A DNA stretch of 64,000 nt from Pohlia nutans (Eukaryota; Streptophyta; Bryopsida; Bryales; Mniaceae). Positions within the stretch are counted from its first letter, which is position 1; the number at the start of each line of letters is the position of its first letter. Of this stretch, positions 35,336 through 47,200 are shown piece after piece. The DNA lies in the NCBI GenBank assembly GCA_022496805.1, contig CM040103.1, forward strand, positions 11,550,001 to 11,614,000, given 5' to 3'. Both the position numbers and the translations under genes were made by a program. The notes under the pieces were generated by a model, which did no database searches, was not told the DNA's origin, and worked only from the letters and a program-made list of their open reading frames with translations.

Positions 35336-37400
35336 CCGGGCCTAGGGTTGTGAAGCGCATGTTATTGTGTGTGAATGTTGGGTCATGACGCACATTTGGA
35401 TGGTGAGAGGTTGTCTCCTGCGGGCAACATGAATTGTGGTTTGTGAGAGTTGGGTGGGTCGTCGGGGCCGAGGGCTTCGTTTGAGGGCCCAGGATTTGCT
35501 TGAGTGGTGGCCACGCGTGGTGTGGAATTTGTGCTTGGGCGTGATGAGTCCTTGGGCGTTAGGAATTTGTAGCGTGAATGTGATGGGAAGGGTATATAAT
35601 GGAGTGGGCCCAGGGTCGTCATGCGCGTTGAATTGTGTGTGAATGTTGGGCAATTTTGTGCATTTGAGATGTGAGGGCTCGGGCTACTGTGCGTCACGAG
35701 TTTTGGTTTGGGGAGTGATGGCTGGGCCGTCGGGGCTGAGGGCTATGTAGGAGGGCCCATGATTGCTTGTGTGGTTGCCACGGGTGTTGTCAAGTTTATG
35801 CTTGGGCGTGACGAGCCCTTGGGCATCGCGTGTTTGATGCGTGAATGTGATGGGCTGGATTTGTAATGGGCTGGTCCTAGGGTTGTCATGCGCGTTGAAT
35901 TGTGTGTGAATGTTGGAGTATGACGCGCATTTGGGATGTGAGGGCTCGCTCTACTGGACATATTCGTAATGGGTCGGACTTAGGGTCGTGATGCGTGTTG
36001 TATTGTATGTGAGTGTTGGCCCATGACTCCCATATGGGAAGGGAGGCTCTTTAGTGTGTTGGAGTCACAAGTTAATTGTAGTTTTGCGAGTACTCGTGGG
36101 CCGTAAGGGCCAAAGCCTAATATTGTACATCTAGGGCTTGCTTGCAAGCATAGCGCGCGAGTTGTGGAATTTTTGTGAGTGTATGTGTTGGGTTGGATTC
36201 GTAATGGGCCCGTGCCTGGGTTGGTGATGCTTGATGTTCAGTGAATGAGTATTTATGTTGAGGCTGGATTCGTAATAGGCTAAGTTTGATTCGTAATGAG
36301 CTGAGGTAGGTTTGTAAATTGTAATGCACATTGTATTGTGTGTTAGTGTGGGCCGGGACACGCACTTCAGAAGTGAAGGGCTGGCCCTTTTGGGGGCCAC
36401 CCGTTGTGGTTGTGCAAAGGCTGAGTGGGCTGTTGGGGACAAGGGCACCTTAAGAGGGCCCAGGGTTTTCTTACAAGGTCAGCGTGAGGTGTGGAAATTT
36501 TGCTTGCGCGTAGTGGGTGTGGGCTCGTGATGCTCGTTGTATTTTGTGATCATGGTTTTGTTGTTGTTGGGGTTGCCCTTGGGTGCTAGCGCATCAATAT
36601 GTCGTGCGCGTGACGTGCTCGTAGTATGCTTGTTGTGTGTTTGTGCAGGTGTTGTTTTAAGAAACAACTCTAGCCTCTTGCTACGTTCTTGATGTCTCCA
36701 GTGCTCGCATCTTGTGCCACTGTGGCGAGGCGTGTCCCTCAATGGACGAGTTGGGGATCACCATTTTAGGAGTGCTAGGATTGCCGTTGGGGCCGATGCT
36801 TTCGTACAGGGAGCAGTGAGTTGGCTCGTGTCATGCTCGTGGTGTCATGCCATTGCTCGTGGCGTGCTAACTCGTGGTGTTTTTTGGTCCTGCTCGGGTA
36901 TTTTACTACGCATTCGATGGCCCAGTGCTCGCATTTCGTGATCATTGTGGCGAGGCCAGTCCCATGATTGTCGAGATGGGATCATAGTTTTGGTGGTGCG
37001 AATACCAGCGCATTAGCTCCTTGCGTGCGCATATTATCGTCGTGGTGTGCTCGTGGTGTACTGGCTCGTGGTGTCACTCTCCATTAGTCGTGGTGTTTCT
37101 GGGTCCACCTCTTGTACTTATCTACGCATTCGATGGCCCAGTGCTCGCATTACATGCAGCTATGGCAAGGCGAGTCCCTTAGTAATCGAGGTAGTGATCA
37201 TGGTTTGTTGTTGCTGAGTTTGCCCTCGGGTGCCAGCGCGTCACTCTCATTTGCTCGTGGTGTCTGGGTCCAGCTATTGTCTCTTCCAACGCTCTCGATG
37301 GCGAAGTGCTCGCATTACGCGCCACTGTGGCAAAAGCGCCGCATTACCTTGCCACTATCTAAATCTTGTAAGTTCTCATTCATTTTCTCGTTCTAAGTGT
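35336..37400. repeat. degenerate G/T-rich tandem array
   Basis: Blocks recur with divergence. TGTGTGAATGTTGG follows CATGCGCGTTG-like sequence at about 35350, 35615, 35890 and 35985, and in weaker form at about 36315. GGGCC-AGGG-TTGCTTG recurs at about 35485, 35755, 36130 and 36455. From about 36700 a second motif (GTGCTCGCAT ... GGCGAG) repeats at about 36700, 36925, 37140 and 37305. It resembles a decayed satellite. No convincing gene. Confidence 0.75.
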
Positions 37401-37732
37401 TCATAATTTATTTTGTGGGCATTCAATCAAGTGCTTCGTTGTTGGCATGTCGCTGCGTGCAACGCCACATTGATGCACTCGAAGAGGGCTAAGATCTATT
37501 TGATGGACCGCTTTTGTCTATGCGACAAGCCCGCAAACCTGAACCCGAGCCAATTGTTGCATCATCATCTGCATTAGAGGATCCACACCTTGTTCCGTTA
37601 GCGGTCGTTCGAACGTTGAAGAAATCTTGATTCAGTAAGTAAATTTGAATTCAATCAAGACAATTTCTACTTTGTTTGATAGACTCTTCATCACCTTGTT
37701 CTCATGTCCATTTATTTCTTTCTGTGCAGAAA

Positions 37733-38039
37733 AATGAAGACCGGGAATTCTACAGTATGGAGGCCACTTTTTGCGAGGCCAGAGTTTTTGAAGAGCCCTC
37801 CCAAAACATTTCATTTGCTAGTCTACATTGAGCCTGTTGCACAGGCTCTTACAGGTCAAGGTATTAGAGATCACATTCTAAAGCCAAAGGTGTTGAACTC
37901 GGACGCACTAGTATACTTTGATGTTGAGGCTAAGGAGTTTGAATGTGATGGTTTTAGTTCACCTCTACATTCTACGTCTAGCTCTTGCTCAAGGTCTACT
38001 AGTACCGGTAATTCTATTGATGACTTAGAGGAACTTTGA
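37733..38039 (+). CDS. unrecognised terminal-exon-like ORF
   Basis: Following a good acceptor (TTTCTTTCTGTGCAG), a frame of about 100 codons starts at or near AAAAATGAAG (ATG at 37734) and ends TGA at 38037-38039. It encodes a basic N-terminal half (WRPLFARPEFLKSPPKTF) and a Ser-rich, acidic C-terminus (SSSCSRSTSTG...DDLEEL). I recognise no domain. An upstream segment (about 37520-37630) is open for a stretch but meets a stop, so a complete gene could not be assembled. It may be the last exon of a small gene or a captured fragment. Confidence 0.3.
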
Positions 38040-38269
38040 TGTCCTCTCCACATCTTTGTACTACTTTTGTTATGATACATGTAGTGAGACTAAAAGGGCC
38101 ACTAATCTTGATTCTTGACATCCGTGTTATACTTCACACTGCTAATCCTTTTATTCTCAAACCTCATTGATTTGTTAATTGTATTGTTCATGTTTTGTTT
38201 TTCTATATTTGATCTCAAAACCCCTAATTCCTAAATCATCAAATTTTAATAAAAAATTTGCTCACATGT
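38040..38269. other. non-coding
   Basis: Nothing recognised. Confidence 0.4.
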
Positions 38270-38550
38270 AGAATGTGAAATAATTACATTTTACATTACA
38301 GTCTAGATACACTAAAAATTCCATAAATATTGATCCCACGGTTATAGGTCCTTTTGAAAAAAGCTTTAAAAAAAACTGAAATTTTCTAGGCTCTCAAGCT
38401 CTTAGGCTCACACTCCCAGGCTCACATGCTAGCATTCCCGTATTAATTGCGCTTCTAATGATGGTAATTTCAGTTTCTAATTTTAGGTCAGTCAAAAGAT
38501 AGGTTTTGGTTTGCCGTGAGCTTTATCGTGTTGCATTGAGGATGCCCTAA
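38270..38550. repeat. foldback-family element, GGGCATCCTCAATGC family, copy 2 (reverse)
   Basis: Read in reverse it begins GGGCATCCTCAATGCAACA at 38549 and shares CCATCATTAGAAGCGC and CCTATAACCGTGGG with 25045-25640, but lacks the large hairpin. Confidence 0.65.
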
Positions 38551-39221
38551 CTTGCCATCAGAATTGCAACCCATCACTAGCCACTTTAAATTTAATCCAA
38601 TTTTCTTTTTTGGAATCCATTGAAAAGATTTGGAAAAAACTAAATCTAGCCAGAGTCGTTGTTTACAGTGGAAAGAGGTCGTGATTCGGAAGCCATTCAG
38701 AAAAGATTTGGAAAAATTTGAATCTAGCCAGAGTGGTTGTCTACAATAGAAAGAGGCCGTGATTCGGTCTCCCCCTCTAAATTTTGAAACGTAAAGGCTG
38801 GTCAACGTACAATAGCTTGTAGTATAACATTCAATAACCTTCGTTGAGGCTTCCTTTTGATTTCGTGTTTGGATTCATCCAACTTCATCTAAAGCAAATC
38901 CTCTCAGCGGCCACTATGGCCCACATGACTACCTGGTTAGCCTTTCTTCAGTTCATTAGAACAAGGACCTAGGCAAAAAATTAACCATAGTAAATGTACA
39001 TGTAAAAAGGTGGCCTATTGATTTTATTTTGTATGCTACCCATAACATTAAAACCAATGCAAGTTCCTCATGCATGAATTGAATTAAGTTAAATATTGGC
39101 ATGCCATTTATATCAAGGTTGCCAATAGTGAGCCTTGAGTTGCTTTCTGAATCAAACAATTATTGATTTAAGAAGGTATTGTAGTCTGCATTAAATCCTG
39201 ACATGCCATTTAACCAACTCC
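38551..39221. other. non-coding, local duplication
   Basis: GAAAAGATTTGGAAAAA ... AATCTAGCCAGAGT-GTTGT-TACA recurs at 38621-38672 and 38697-38750. No gene. Confidence 0.5.
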
Positions 39222-39453
39222 TAATGTTGGATGTTCTAAAACCACCAACTTAAGAAATATGGCCTCATTTTAACAAGGTTATTTATGAGAAATATTCTTT
39301 GGTCATTTGAAAGAAGGTTTCTCACGGAATGCACAAATTTTTGCAGTTTCATTTCCAATATTCAAATTTATACAATTTTTAAAAAAAGATAGAACATCGG
39401 CACTCAATATCTACATATAGGTTCCCCATGATCACACCATGTGGCACTAATTT

Positions 39454-39520
39454 TTATTTTTATTTTTATTTTTTGACACAAATGAAAGAAGATTCATTGC
39501 ACAATAAAAATGTGGCACTA
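39454..39520 (-). repeat. LINE 3' tail relic, reverse orientation
   Basis: A (ATTTTT)n run followed by GACACAAATGAAAGAAGATT and CATTGCAC matches the reverse complement of the LINE 3' end (about 3586-3630). Confidence 0.6.
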
Positions 39521-39535
39521 GTTTTCACTCATAAT

Positions 39536-39882
39536 AGAGTAATCTGTAAAGTCTATCAAAGTTTGAAGAAAGTACGACGAATTTTGCTTTATTATATTAT
39601 TATTTGTTCACTCCAAATAGTTCAAAGGTATAAAAGATCTTGGTGGTCTATCATTATTAGGCGTGTAAGAGCTTGGTGATCTTCAAAAGTTTTTTGCTCC
39701 TATCTTGGTGCTAAATGTTTTTGAAGACCACCAAGCTCTTACACATCTTTTACTCATTTAATAATGATAAACTACCAAGATCTTCTACACCTTTTAACTA
39801 TTTGGAGTGAATATATAAGAGTAACATAAAGCAAAATTTAGTAAAGATTCTTCAAATTCAAGGTGATTTTACGGATAACTCT
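39536..39882. repeat. foldback MITE, AGAGTTAT family, member 3 (TSD AAT)
   Basis: Ends AGAGTAATCTGTAAAGTC and TTTTACGGATAACTCT, with a long palindromic interior. AAT flanks on both sides (39533-39535, 39883-39885). Related along its length to 20018-20334. Confidence 0.85.
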
Positions 39883-40000
39883 AATGATATCCAAAACCAC
39901 CAACTACTTCTTTGCAATGCTTGGCACACCATTCGTTTACTTGAATAGTAAAATTGGTGGTTTTAAGTCTCAACTGTGATGGCCCCAAGAAAACTCTAAA

Positions 40001-40301
40001 GTCGAGGCACTTAAAACCGACCAGTTAAAAGATTTACTATACATTGGATACATGAATCGATGTTTTGGGTATTTTCCTCTTTTAGCAATAAGAAATTAAG
40101 AAATTTTCATGTTTAATTTGATTTTTTTGATAATTATTTGAACAAGTACAATTTTTCAAAGTGAAAATTGTAGGTTTACCTAAAACCGATCACATGCTCT
40201 AATGTACAAATGGGGTACATCTTCCCTATGAAAATCTTGAATTTAGGCAAGAATCTAGGGTGGTTGGTTTTGGATACATGATCGGTTTTAGGTGCCTCGA
40301 C
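40001..40301. repeat. small TIR element with GTCGAGGCAC termini
   Basis: The left end GTCGAGGCACTTAAAACCGA mirrors the right end TCGGTTTTAGGTGCCTCGAC. The related element at 58146-58545 lacks this segment at the corresponding place, providing an approximate empty site. Confidence 0.8.
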
Positions 40302-40352
40302 GTTACATGTCATAATTGGGGGAGGTGGTGGTTTCAAGACATCCAACCTCAG

Positions 40353-40906
40353 TTAGTTGCTCTTGCTTAATGCCACGTGCCCCTATAACTACTGATCGGT
40401 TAGTTGCTCCTGCTTAACTTCTAAAGGAGGTTGCTCCTTTTATACAGTACGCATACAAGTAAGAACATTCGCATACATGTGACGTTTATAGTAGCTAAAC
40501 GTGTTCCACAGAGACAATTGTTTTTGTCAACCTTGTAAGAACTACATGACATATTAGAGTTAACCGAAAAGTGAGTTCAAAGAGGAAAGTTTTAGCAAAC
40601 TCCTCTTGAACTCATATGGAAATATAAATAGACCAAAAACTAGTTCACGATGAATTGAAAGACAATCTAAAGCAAGCCACTGCCATTCTTCTCCACACCT
40701 CGTAATGACTCCCACACCTCCTACCAAAGCTCCAAGCCCATGGCCCACAAGGGCACAAGTCATGTCACGACACTATTCAACCCAACTATAGCTGAAAAGA
40801 GAGGTTAAAAGGAGGTGGAAAAGGGAGGTTCCATGGCCTTCTTTTGGTTAACTCTATTGCTTTAAAATTTAATTTTTTTTTCTTGTACAGAAGATGGTGA
40901 AAGAAT
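40353..40906. other. non-coding
   Basis: GGTTAGTTGCTCCTGCTTAA-type sequence recurs twice near 40355 and 40395. No gene recognised. Confidence 0.4.
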
Positions 40907-41176
40907 AGAATTATTTGTAAAGTCCATCAAAACCCTTCTTTTTGACCTGTAATTTGGAAAGGACAAGATCAGCATGATCTCACAGTAGACCCAGAATTGA
41001 ACACTGGATAGATTGAAATTTTTATTCATAAAAATTCGGAGGGATGGAGAAGAATTGGGTAGTGGGGTGGGACCGTGAGGAGGAGTGGTGTCAGATTGAT
41101 AACGACCAGCTCTATTACCAGCTCTGGTCCATGAAAAAAAGAGGACAAAAGACCGGATGCCTTTACAAATAATTCT
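40907..41176. repeat. MITE, AGAGTTAT family, member 4 (TSD AAT)
   Basis: The left end AGAATTATTTGTAAAG and right end CTTTACAAATAATTCT are perfect inverted repeats. AAT flanks both sides (40904-40906, 41177-41179). Confidence 0.8.
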
Positions 41177-41183
41177 AATTTCC

Positions 41184-42055
41184 TGTACAGTCCCCGGCAA
41201 TGTCTTGCAACCCCACTTTCAAACCTCACACTAAAACATTTATCACCCTCATTACAATGGTGTGTTGACTATCAAATTCTGCATGTACCAGCGATTGGGC
41301 ATAAAGCATTTTTGGGCCAAATTTGGTACGTTAAAAATGAACGGTTTATGAAATAATGCTACTTTGCTAACTTTTAGGCCTCTGTTAAAACAAAATCATA
41401 TATGGTACCCAATAGCTGCCATGGATCCAAATTTTTGGTAAAAGGTAGAAATCGCAATGAGGAACAATATGTTGTTATAAAAAATAATGGTATTCCTAGG
41501 TATTTTTGTGTCCGATTGCAATTCAAAATTTTAATAATGATTCCAAATTTTAATTTGATTACAAAATAAAGTAAATGACCTTTTTTCCTCATCTTTTTGT
41601 GACACCAAGTTATTCCTTACTATGACAATATGGTGTTACAAAAAAAGTGAGAAAAGTAGAAAATTACTTTATTGTATAATGAAACCAAAATTTAGCATTC
41701 TTATTAAAATTTTGAATTGCAATTGAACACAAAAATACCTAGGAATACCATTATTTTTTGTAACACCATATTGTTCCTCATTGCAACTTCTACCTTCTAC
41801 CAAAAATTTGGATCCATGGCAGCTATTGGGTACCATGTATGATTTTTTTTAACAGAGGCCTAAAAGTTAGCAAAGTAGCATTATTTCATAAACCGTTCAT
41901 TTTTAACGTACCAAATTTGGCTCAAAAATGCTTTATATCCAAGCAGGGGTACATGCAAAATTCCATGGTCAACAAACTGTTGTAGTGAGGGTGATAAATG
42001 TTTTAGTGTGAGGTTTGAAAGTGGGATTGCAAGACATATTGCCGGGGACTGTACA
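41184..42055. repeat. 870-bp palindrome (foldback element)
   Basis: From TGTACAGTCCCCGGCAATGT at the left to ATTGCCGGGGACTGTACA at the right, the two halves are reverse complements along nearly their whole length. The centre is near 41619, with no sizeable spacer. Shared interior blocks include GGTACCCAATAGCTGCCATG and TTTCATAAACCGTTCATTTT with its mate. No transposase frame is present. Confidence 0.92.
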
Positions 42056-42349
42056 TTTGTGGTAGTGAGAAACAGTAGAGCACAATGAGGTTGTTGCATG
42101 CATTAGGGGCAGTGATCTCAAAACTGGCTAATATTAGCTAGATTTCTACCAAAAAAATGGAGCTGCTAAACATACAAAGAAAAAAATTGAATTTTTTTGG
42201 AAATGTAGCGAGAATGCTCATCATGTTATAAATATGTAGCAAGGGTATTGCCGGGTATCATCATGGTATCACCCTAGTATAACAAGGATATTGCCGGATA
42301 TTATAGAGGTATTGTGAGTAGTACATTCATAAGGTAGCAAAAGTATCTA
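42056..42349. other. non-coding with short iterations
   Basis: A GGTATTGCCGG-TAT-type motif recurs at about 42244-42320. Confidence 0.4.
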
Positions 42350-42619
42350 CTCCCTCTGTCTCACTAAAAGACCGTGGGTTCCTTAATATGGCAGATTTAA
42401 GGGCAATTCTATTTTGGGTTTCCCAGAACACTGTTGACTTGGATTATGCGGTTTCGTCTTTTCATTCGCCTTGCATTGCCCGATGTGTCCAGAGGACATT
42501 CGCCTTCAGGGAATGGCATGTGTCGGCATCATTGATTAGCTATTAATACACCAAACGACAATCTTATTTTGAGACAGATTATTTTACCAAACCACAGTCT
42601 TTTAGTGAGACGAAGGGAG
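42350..42619. repeat. Stowaway MITE
   Basis: Ends CTCCCTCTGTCTCACTAAAA and TTTTAGTGAGACGAAGGGAG, flanked by TA at 42348-42349 and 42620-42621. Confidence 0.92.
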
Positions 42620-43229
42620 TACCATTTATGTGAGAGGTAGCATCTTGTGCTAAATGTCATAAAGTGGTTTTGAGATCATTGATTAGGGGTTATTGCCATG
42701 TGCCCCATAACTAAGGTAAAGGGACAGATACTCGCCCGGGTCCAAATGCCGTCCACTAGGCTTCTGGGCTATGTCACACAAACTCACCCAGCCTGTTTCT
42801 TGAAAGTGTGCAAAAATGCTCTAATTCCGTCCATGCCTGCAAAACTTATGTGCTTCTGATTGGTGCAGAAATGTTCTAATTTCAGAATCCAACTGCTCAT
42901 GTTAACCAAGACTCTATGATCGGTTAGTGGCCCCCCTAGGACTGAACACTCAAAAATTCATAGGAAATTATAGACTTACTCAAAAAATGAATTTTTTTTT
43001 GGGATGACTTTGCACTAGCTTTGCAGTCCATCCAAAAATTATAAACTTTTTCCACCACTATCCCAAGTGAGCAAACCTGAAATTTGGTCGGTTTCTGGGA
43101 CCTTTACCTTACTGTACTGGAATATTGAATGTTATGAGTACTTTAGGAATGATGAATTGATGATCACTCATCAATTCTACGCAGCCGCTCCTGGCAGCTG
43201 CTTCCAGAAGCTCAAATTAAATTGCCAGA
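42620..43229. other. non-coding
   Basis: No gene recognised; the frame starting at 43067 runs into the downstream tandem repeat. Confidence 0.4.
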
Positions 43230-43580
43230 ATCGCCAGTACAAACAAGCAAGCACGGCTAGACTGTACAAGCAAGCAGCACGGCTAGAATGTACAACCAAG
43301 TACACTAGTAGGAAATGTGTCGCTTTTGACTGCCGGAGTGCTCATCAGTCCAACAGACAAATAAAAGTGACACTTTTCCTGATTTTCAGTCAGTCAGAAG
43401 CGTCACTTCTGCTTCCAGTGGTAGCAGGGGCTAGAATGTACAAGCAAGCAGCACGGCTAGACTGTACAAGCAAGCAGCACGGCTAGACTTTACAAGCAAG
43501 CAGCACGGCTAGACTGTACAAGCAAGCAGCACGGCTAGACTGTGCAACCAAGCAGCACGGCTAGAATGTACAAGCAAGAT
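43230..43580. repeat. 26-bp tandem repeat, two blocks
   Basis: The unit ACAAGCAAGCAGCACGGCTA plus GACTGT is repeated about six times at 43435-43580. About two to three diverged units at 43236-43310 are separated from these by about 120 bases of unrelated sequence. Confidence 0.9.
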
Positions 43581-43629
43581 TTTGCATGGATTTTGCACGG
43601 CTAAAATCCGTACGGAACCATTGCCGGCG

Positions 43630-44274
43630 CTTCTTCCTCCTGTATAAATTTTGCAGCCACTTGGACTTCTTTTTACATCTCTCAATCTCTGCTCCTCATT
43701 TTTTCGCAACGACAGATCCAAGTAGCCAGTGCGGATTCTTCCCATCATTTTGGTTTTTCTTGATGTTTTACCTTCCACATTTGAAGTTGGCGTGCACAGC
43801 TTGCTGTTTGTGAAGTCTTTCCTCGGTTCTCAGTTGCGAACTCGCCATGTTGTTTGTAGAGTTTTGAGTGGGTTTTAGGCCCTTCTATCAAAAAATTAAG
43901 TACAGTAGTCTAAGCACTGGAAGAAACCGCTTGTGTTTTTCAATGCGTTGATATTTCCTTGAGTTTTTGGCGGTGCAAGCTACTGTAGCTGTAGAATATT
44001 TCTTCATTCGTTTATTCTGTTGATCCGACTTTTCTTTGAAGTCCAAGACGGCGGCAACAGTAGAGAGATTGAACAGAACAGGGGATTTTGAATGGTGCAC
44101 AGGAATCCGATGATTGTGGCTTTGGACAGGATTTGCAGTAACGTGGTTTGGAAATCTAGGTTTCATAGTGGATTCAGTGTGGTTTATTTTTCCTTAAGGT
44201 ATATTAACTTGTGAAAATCTACATGTTTGTTTACGGTTTAGGGTTATTGAAGCTATCCAGGATCACTGCGCAAA
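43630..44274 (+). promoter_or_regulatory. possible promoter and leader of the 376-aa gene
   Basis: TGTATAAATTTTG at about 43640 could be a TATA box. The start codon context at 44275 (CAAAATGGC) is favourable. The intervening DNA has no other supported feature. The transcription start is unknown. Confidence 0.3.
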
Positions 44275-47200
44275 ATGGCCACTGGAGAAGATACCGGTGG
44301 TGAGTTCTATCTTCGTGAAATCAGCGTTGTGACGTTTTCTTGTCTAGTAGCATTATCATTGGGAAACAACTCTCTGGTTCATTGTTAACTCCTAAAGGAC
44401 CATAAGACCCCCAGGGGGCCTCATGTATTTTTAGTAAGTGTGAGTAGGTTTTATGGCTGTTCATTTTTATTTTATTTTATTCAACATATGTGATATTCTT
44501 CACTACACTAAATAGGTAGATTAGTGTTAGATACACTAATTTACATAAACATGTTGTAAGTTTTTACTGTTGACCAATTTTTTTACCCTCTATATTGGTC
44601 AAGATGGGGATCTTTCAATAGTATTGGAATCAATGTCTTTGGTAATTTTTTTTGTCGAGAGTAAAAATCTATAATATTTTCAAATCTCATAATTATCTAA
44701 CACTAATCTACCTATTTAGTGTAATTCCGGTGATATAAAATTTGGTCCCATTTAAACTATATTTTTCACAATATGATCGTTTATTTTTTTCTTTTAACTC
44801 CTTGGTCTTTGAGGGGTTATGAGTTTCTCAGTGCTTCTACTAACATCTTTTACGAGTCCTAGGAAGCGTAGAATGTAAAGGTTCTCATGGTATGTAACCT
44901 GTGCCTTAGTTGTTTGATAAGAGATGCTGATGGATGGCATATTGATTCCTTAATTTGAATCATGTGACAGATGGACCTGGCAGTGAGGAGCACATCATCA
45001 GCCTAGGTGGACCTTCCTCTTCGACGAAGAATCTTGGCAAGGCCATTCAAGGTGAGTTTTATGTCCTGAAACTCGGTTGTGGTTATTATTTGATTGCATC
45101 TCTCCTTGCCAATACACTCAACCCTCTATAATGTGACACTATAATTGCACATTAGTTGTATAGTTTTGAGAATCTGTCATGTTGTAGATGCCATGTTTTC
45201 TTTTTTTCTTATTTCTTATGATCACTCTTGGATTTTGCTCTGTTGATTGGCATTTGTTTCTACTTCTGACACGTTTTCAAGCTTTCATACTGCACGTGAG
45301 GGTCGGGTTTAGACAGCTGGTGTCGAAATGTAATTTTCCACATTAGCTTTTGAGAGGTCCACGTCACCCTTAGCCAATCAAAAGATGACATGTGGCACTT
45401 TTGGACAACAAATTAATTAATGTCGAAACCGACCGAATACGGTGTAAAGCAGTATGTGGTACCTTAACAGGGTAAATGTCATATACTGCAAGCTTTGGGC
45501 CTCATAATTCTTAGAATGCAAAGGGCTTTGAACTATCTCACCGGTGTTATCATAGTGAAGATTTTTGTGCTTTTGGTCAGTGTTCTTATTCTTTGTTCTT
45601 ATGGTTAATATGGTTAGCGTTGTTGTTTGGAACAAGTGAGCGTATTGGTTGTTTTGCTGCCGTCAGGGTTGATCATACACTTTTTTACTCATCATCATGT
45701 TTTGGATGCCAGAAAACACAATCGATTCGGTACTGGAATCACGGCCCAATCCAAAGAAAAATCAACCGCCCAAGATACTACCCAATCTAAATGACTTGCA
45801 AGATCGTACCCTGTCGAAAGATAAGGTATATGGAGCAACAATCTTCACTCATTAGTCATGTTACTGTAACACTGTTTTGGTTTACTCAGATGCTAGGCGA
45901 ATATTGGGTTGGTATTTGTTCATGGTATATATTGCTCAATATGTAGTTGTATATCATTCAGGGTCATGTACCGGACTCCAACTATGGGCATGACGACATT
46001 GCCAAAAGTGGGCAGTCTTCAACAAGCATGCCCCCTGGAGCTGTTCGAGGTATACTCTTATACTAATTCTCTTGTGGTATCTGAGACACTTCGGTATTTG
46101 ATACAATTGCTCATTGAAAATATGTTGATTCGTTGCTTATGGATCTTGTGACAGATGGACCTGGCATTTTTCCATCTAGTAATGAAGAGCACATCATCCC
46201 CATAGGCGAGTCATCATCTTCAAGGAAGAGCCTCACGGAGGCCATTCAAGGTGAACTTGATGTCTTTGAACTCCTTTGCGGTTGATATTAGTTTGTACCT
46301 CTCTCGACAATTTTCTTAGAATTTGAGCTTTAATGTCTTCGTTGAGTGAGAGCCAAGTTCCATGGGTTTGAGAAGTTGCCCATGGAGGAGGGGAACAGTG
46401 GAACTCGGGTTTGTCTCATACCCGTCAATGAAGTTGTGCACGTTCCATGGACTTGCTTGAGGTACATGAACAAATTTGATTGGTGAGGGAGAAGTTGCCA
46501 TGAAGTCTTGGGCTTGAGAATCCTCCATACTTCATGACCACTTTTTTCTCAAAAGCTCACTTGAAATGTGGAACTTGGTTCCCCGAAGTCCCTAAAAACT
46601 TGTTTTGAATGCGATACTTCACCCATGGAATTTGGCTCTATGTCATTGTTATTGCAAGCTTTGGGCTTCATGATTCTCGAAGTGCAAAGTACTTATGTAT
46701 TGTCTCATTGTCTTACTGCATGCAGGGACAAGTGTTCAGACTGCTGGTCCAGATCCTACTCCATTAAGTCTTGGAGATATTGCTGTAACTGCTGGTCATG
46801 GAGAAGTTGCTTCAATTGTTGTGCCTGATAGTCCAGCTCCTGCACAACCAAATGTTGGTCCTATGGTTACTCTTCCTAATGTAGTTCCTTCAGAACCAAT
46901 TGTCGCTACTCCCGGTGTAGCTCCTGCCCAATCAAATGTTGTTGCTCCTCCCGTTGTAGCTCCTGCCCAATCAAATGTTGTTGCTCCTCTTGTTGGAGGT
47001 TCTGTGCAGCCAAATTTTGGTCCCGTTGTTGCCCCGCTTGGTGGAGTTCCTGCTCAACAAAACGCTGCTCCCGTTGTTGCTCCAAATGTTGGTCCCGTTG
47101 CTGCTCCAAATGTTGCTCCAAATGTTGTTCCAAATATTGCTCCAGCTCAACCAGATGTCGCACTTATTGTTGCTCGTCCTGCCCCTGCCCAACCGAACGC

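Larger units (their letters stand above)
39222..40352. repeat. TIR element with GTTGGAT termini (about 1.1 kb), host of nested insertions
   Basis: The left end GTTGGATGTTCTAAAACCAC mirrors the right end GGTGGTTTCAAGACATCCAAC. The interior (CTTGAATAGT-AAATTGGTGG) matches the shorter relative at 58146-58545. Three further elements lie inside: a LINE tail (39454-39520), a foldback MITE (39536-39882) and a small element at 40001-40301. Confidence 0.75.

Noticed and set aside
34058..37400. CRISPR-like array
   Set aside because: The units are long, palindromic and tandem without short regular spacers; plant nuclear context.
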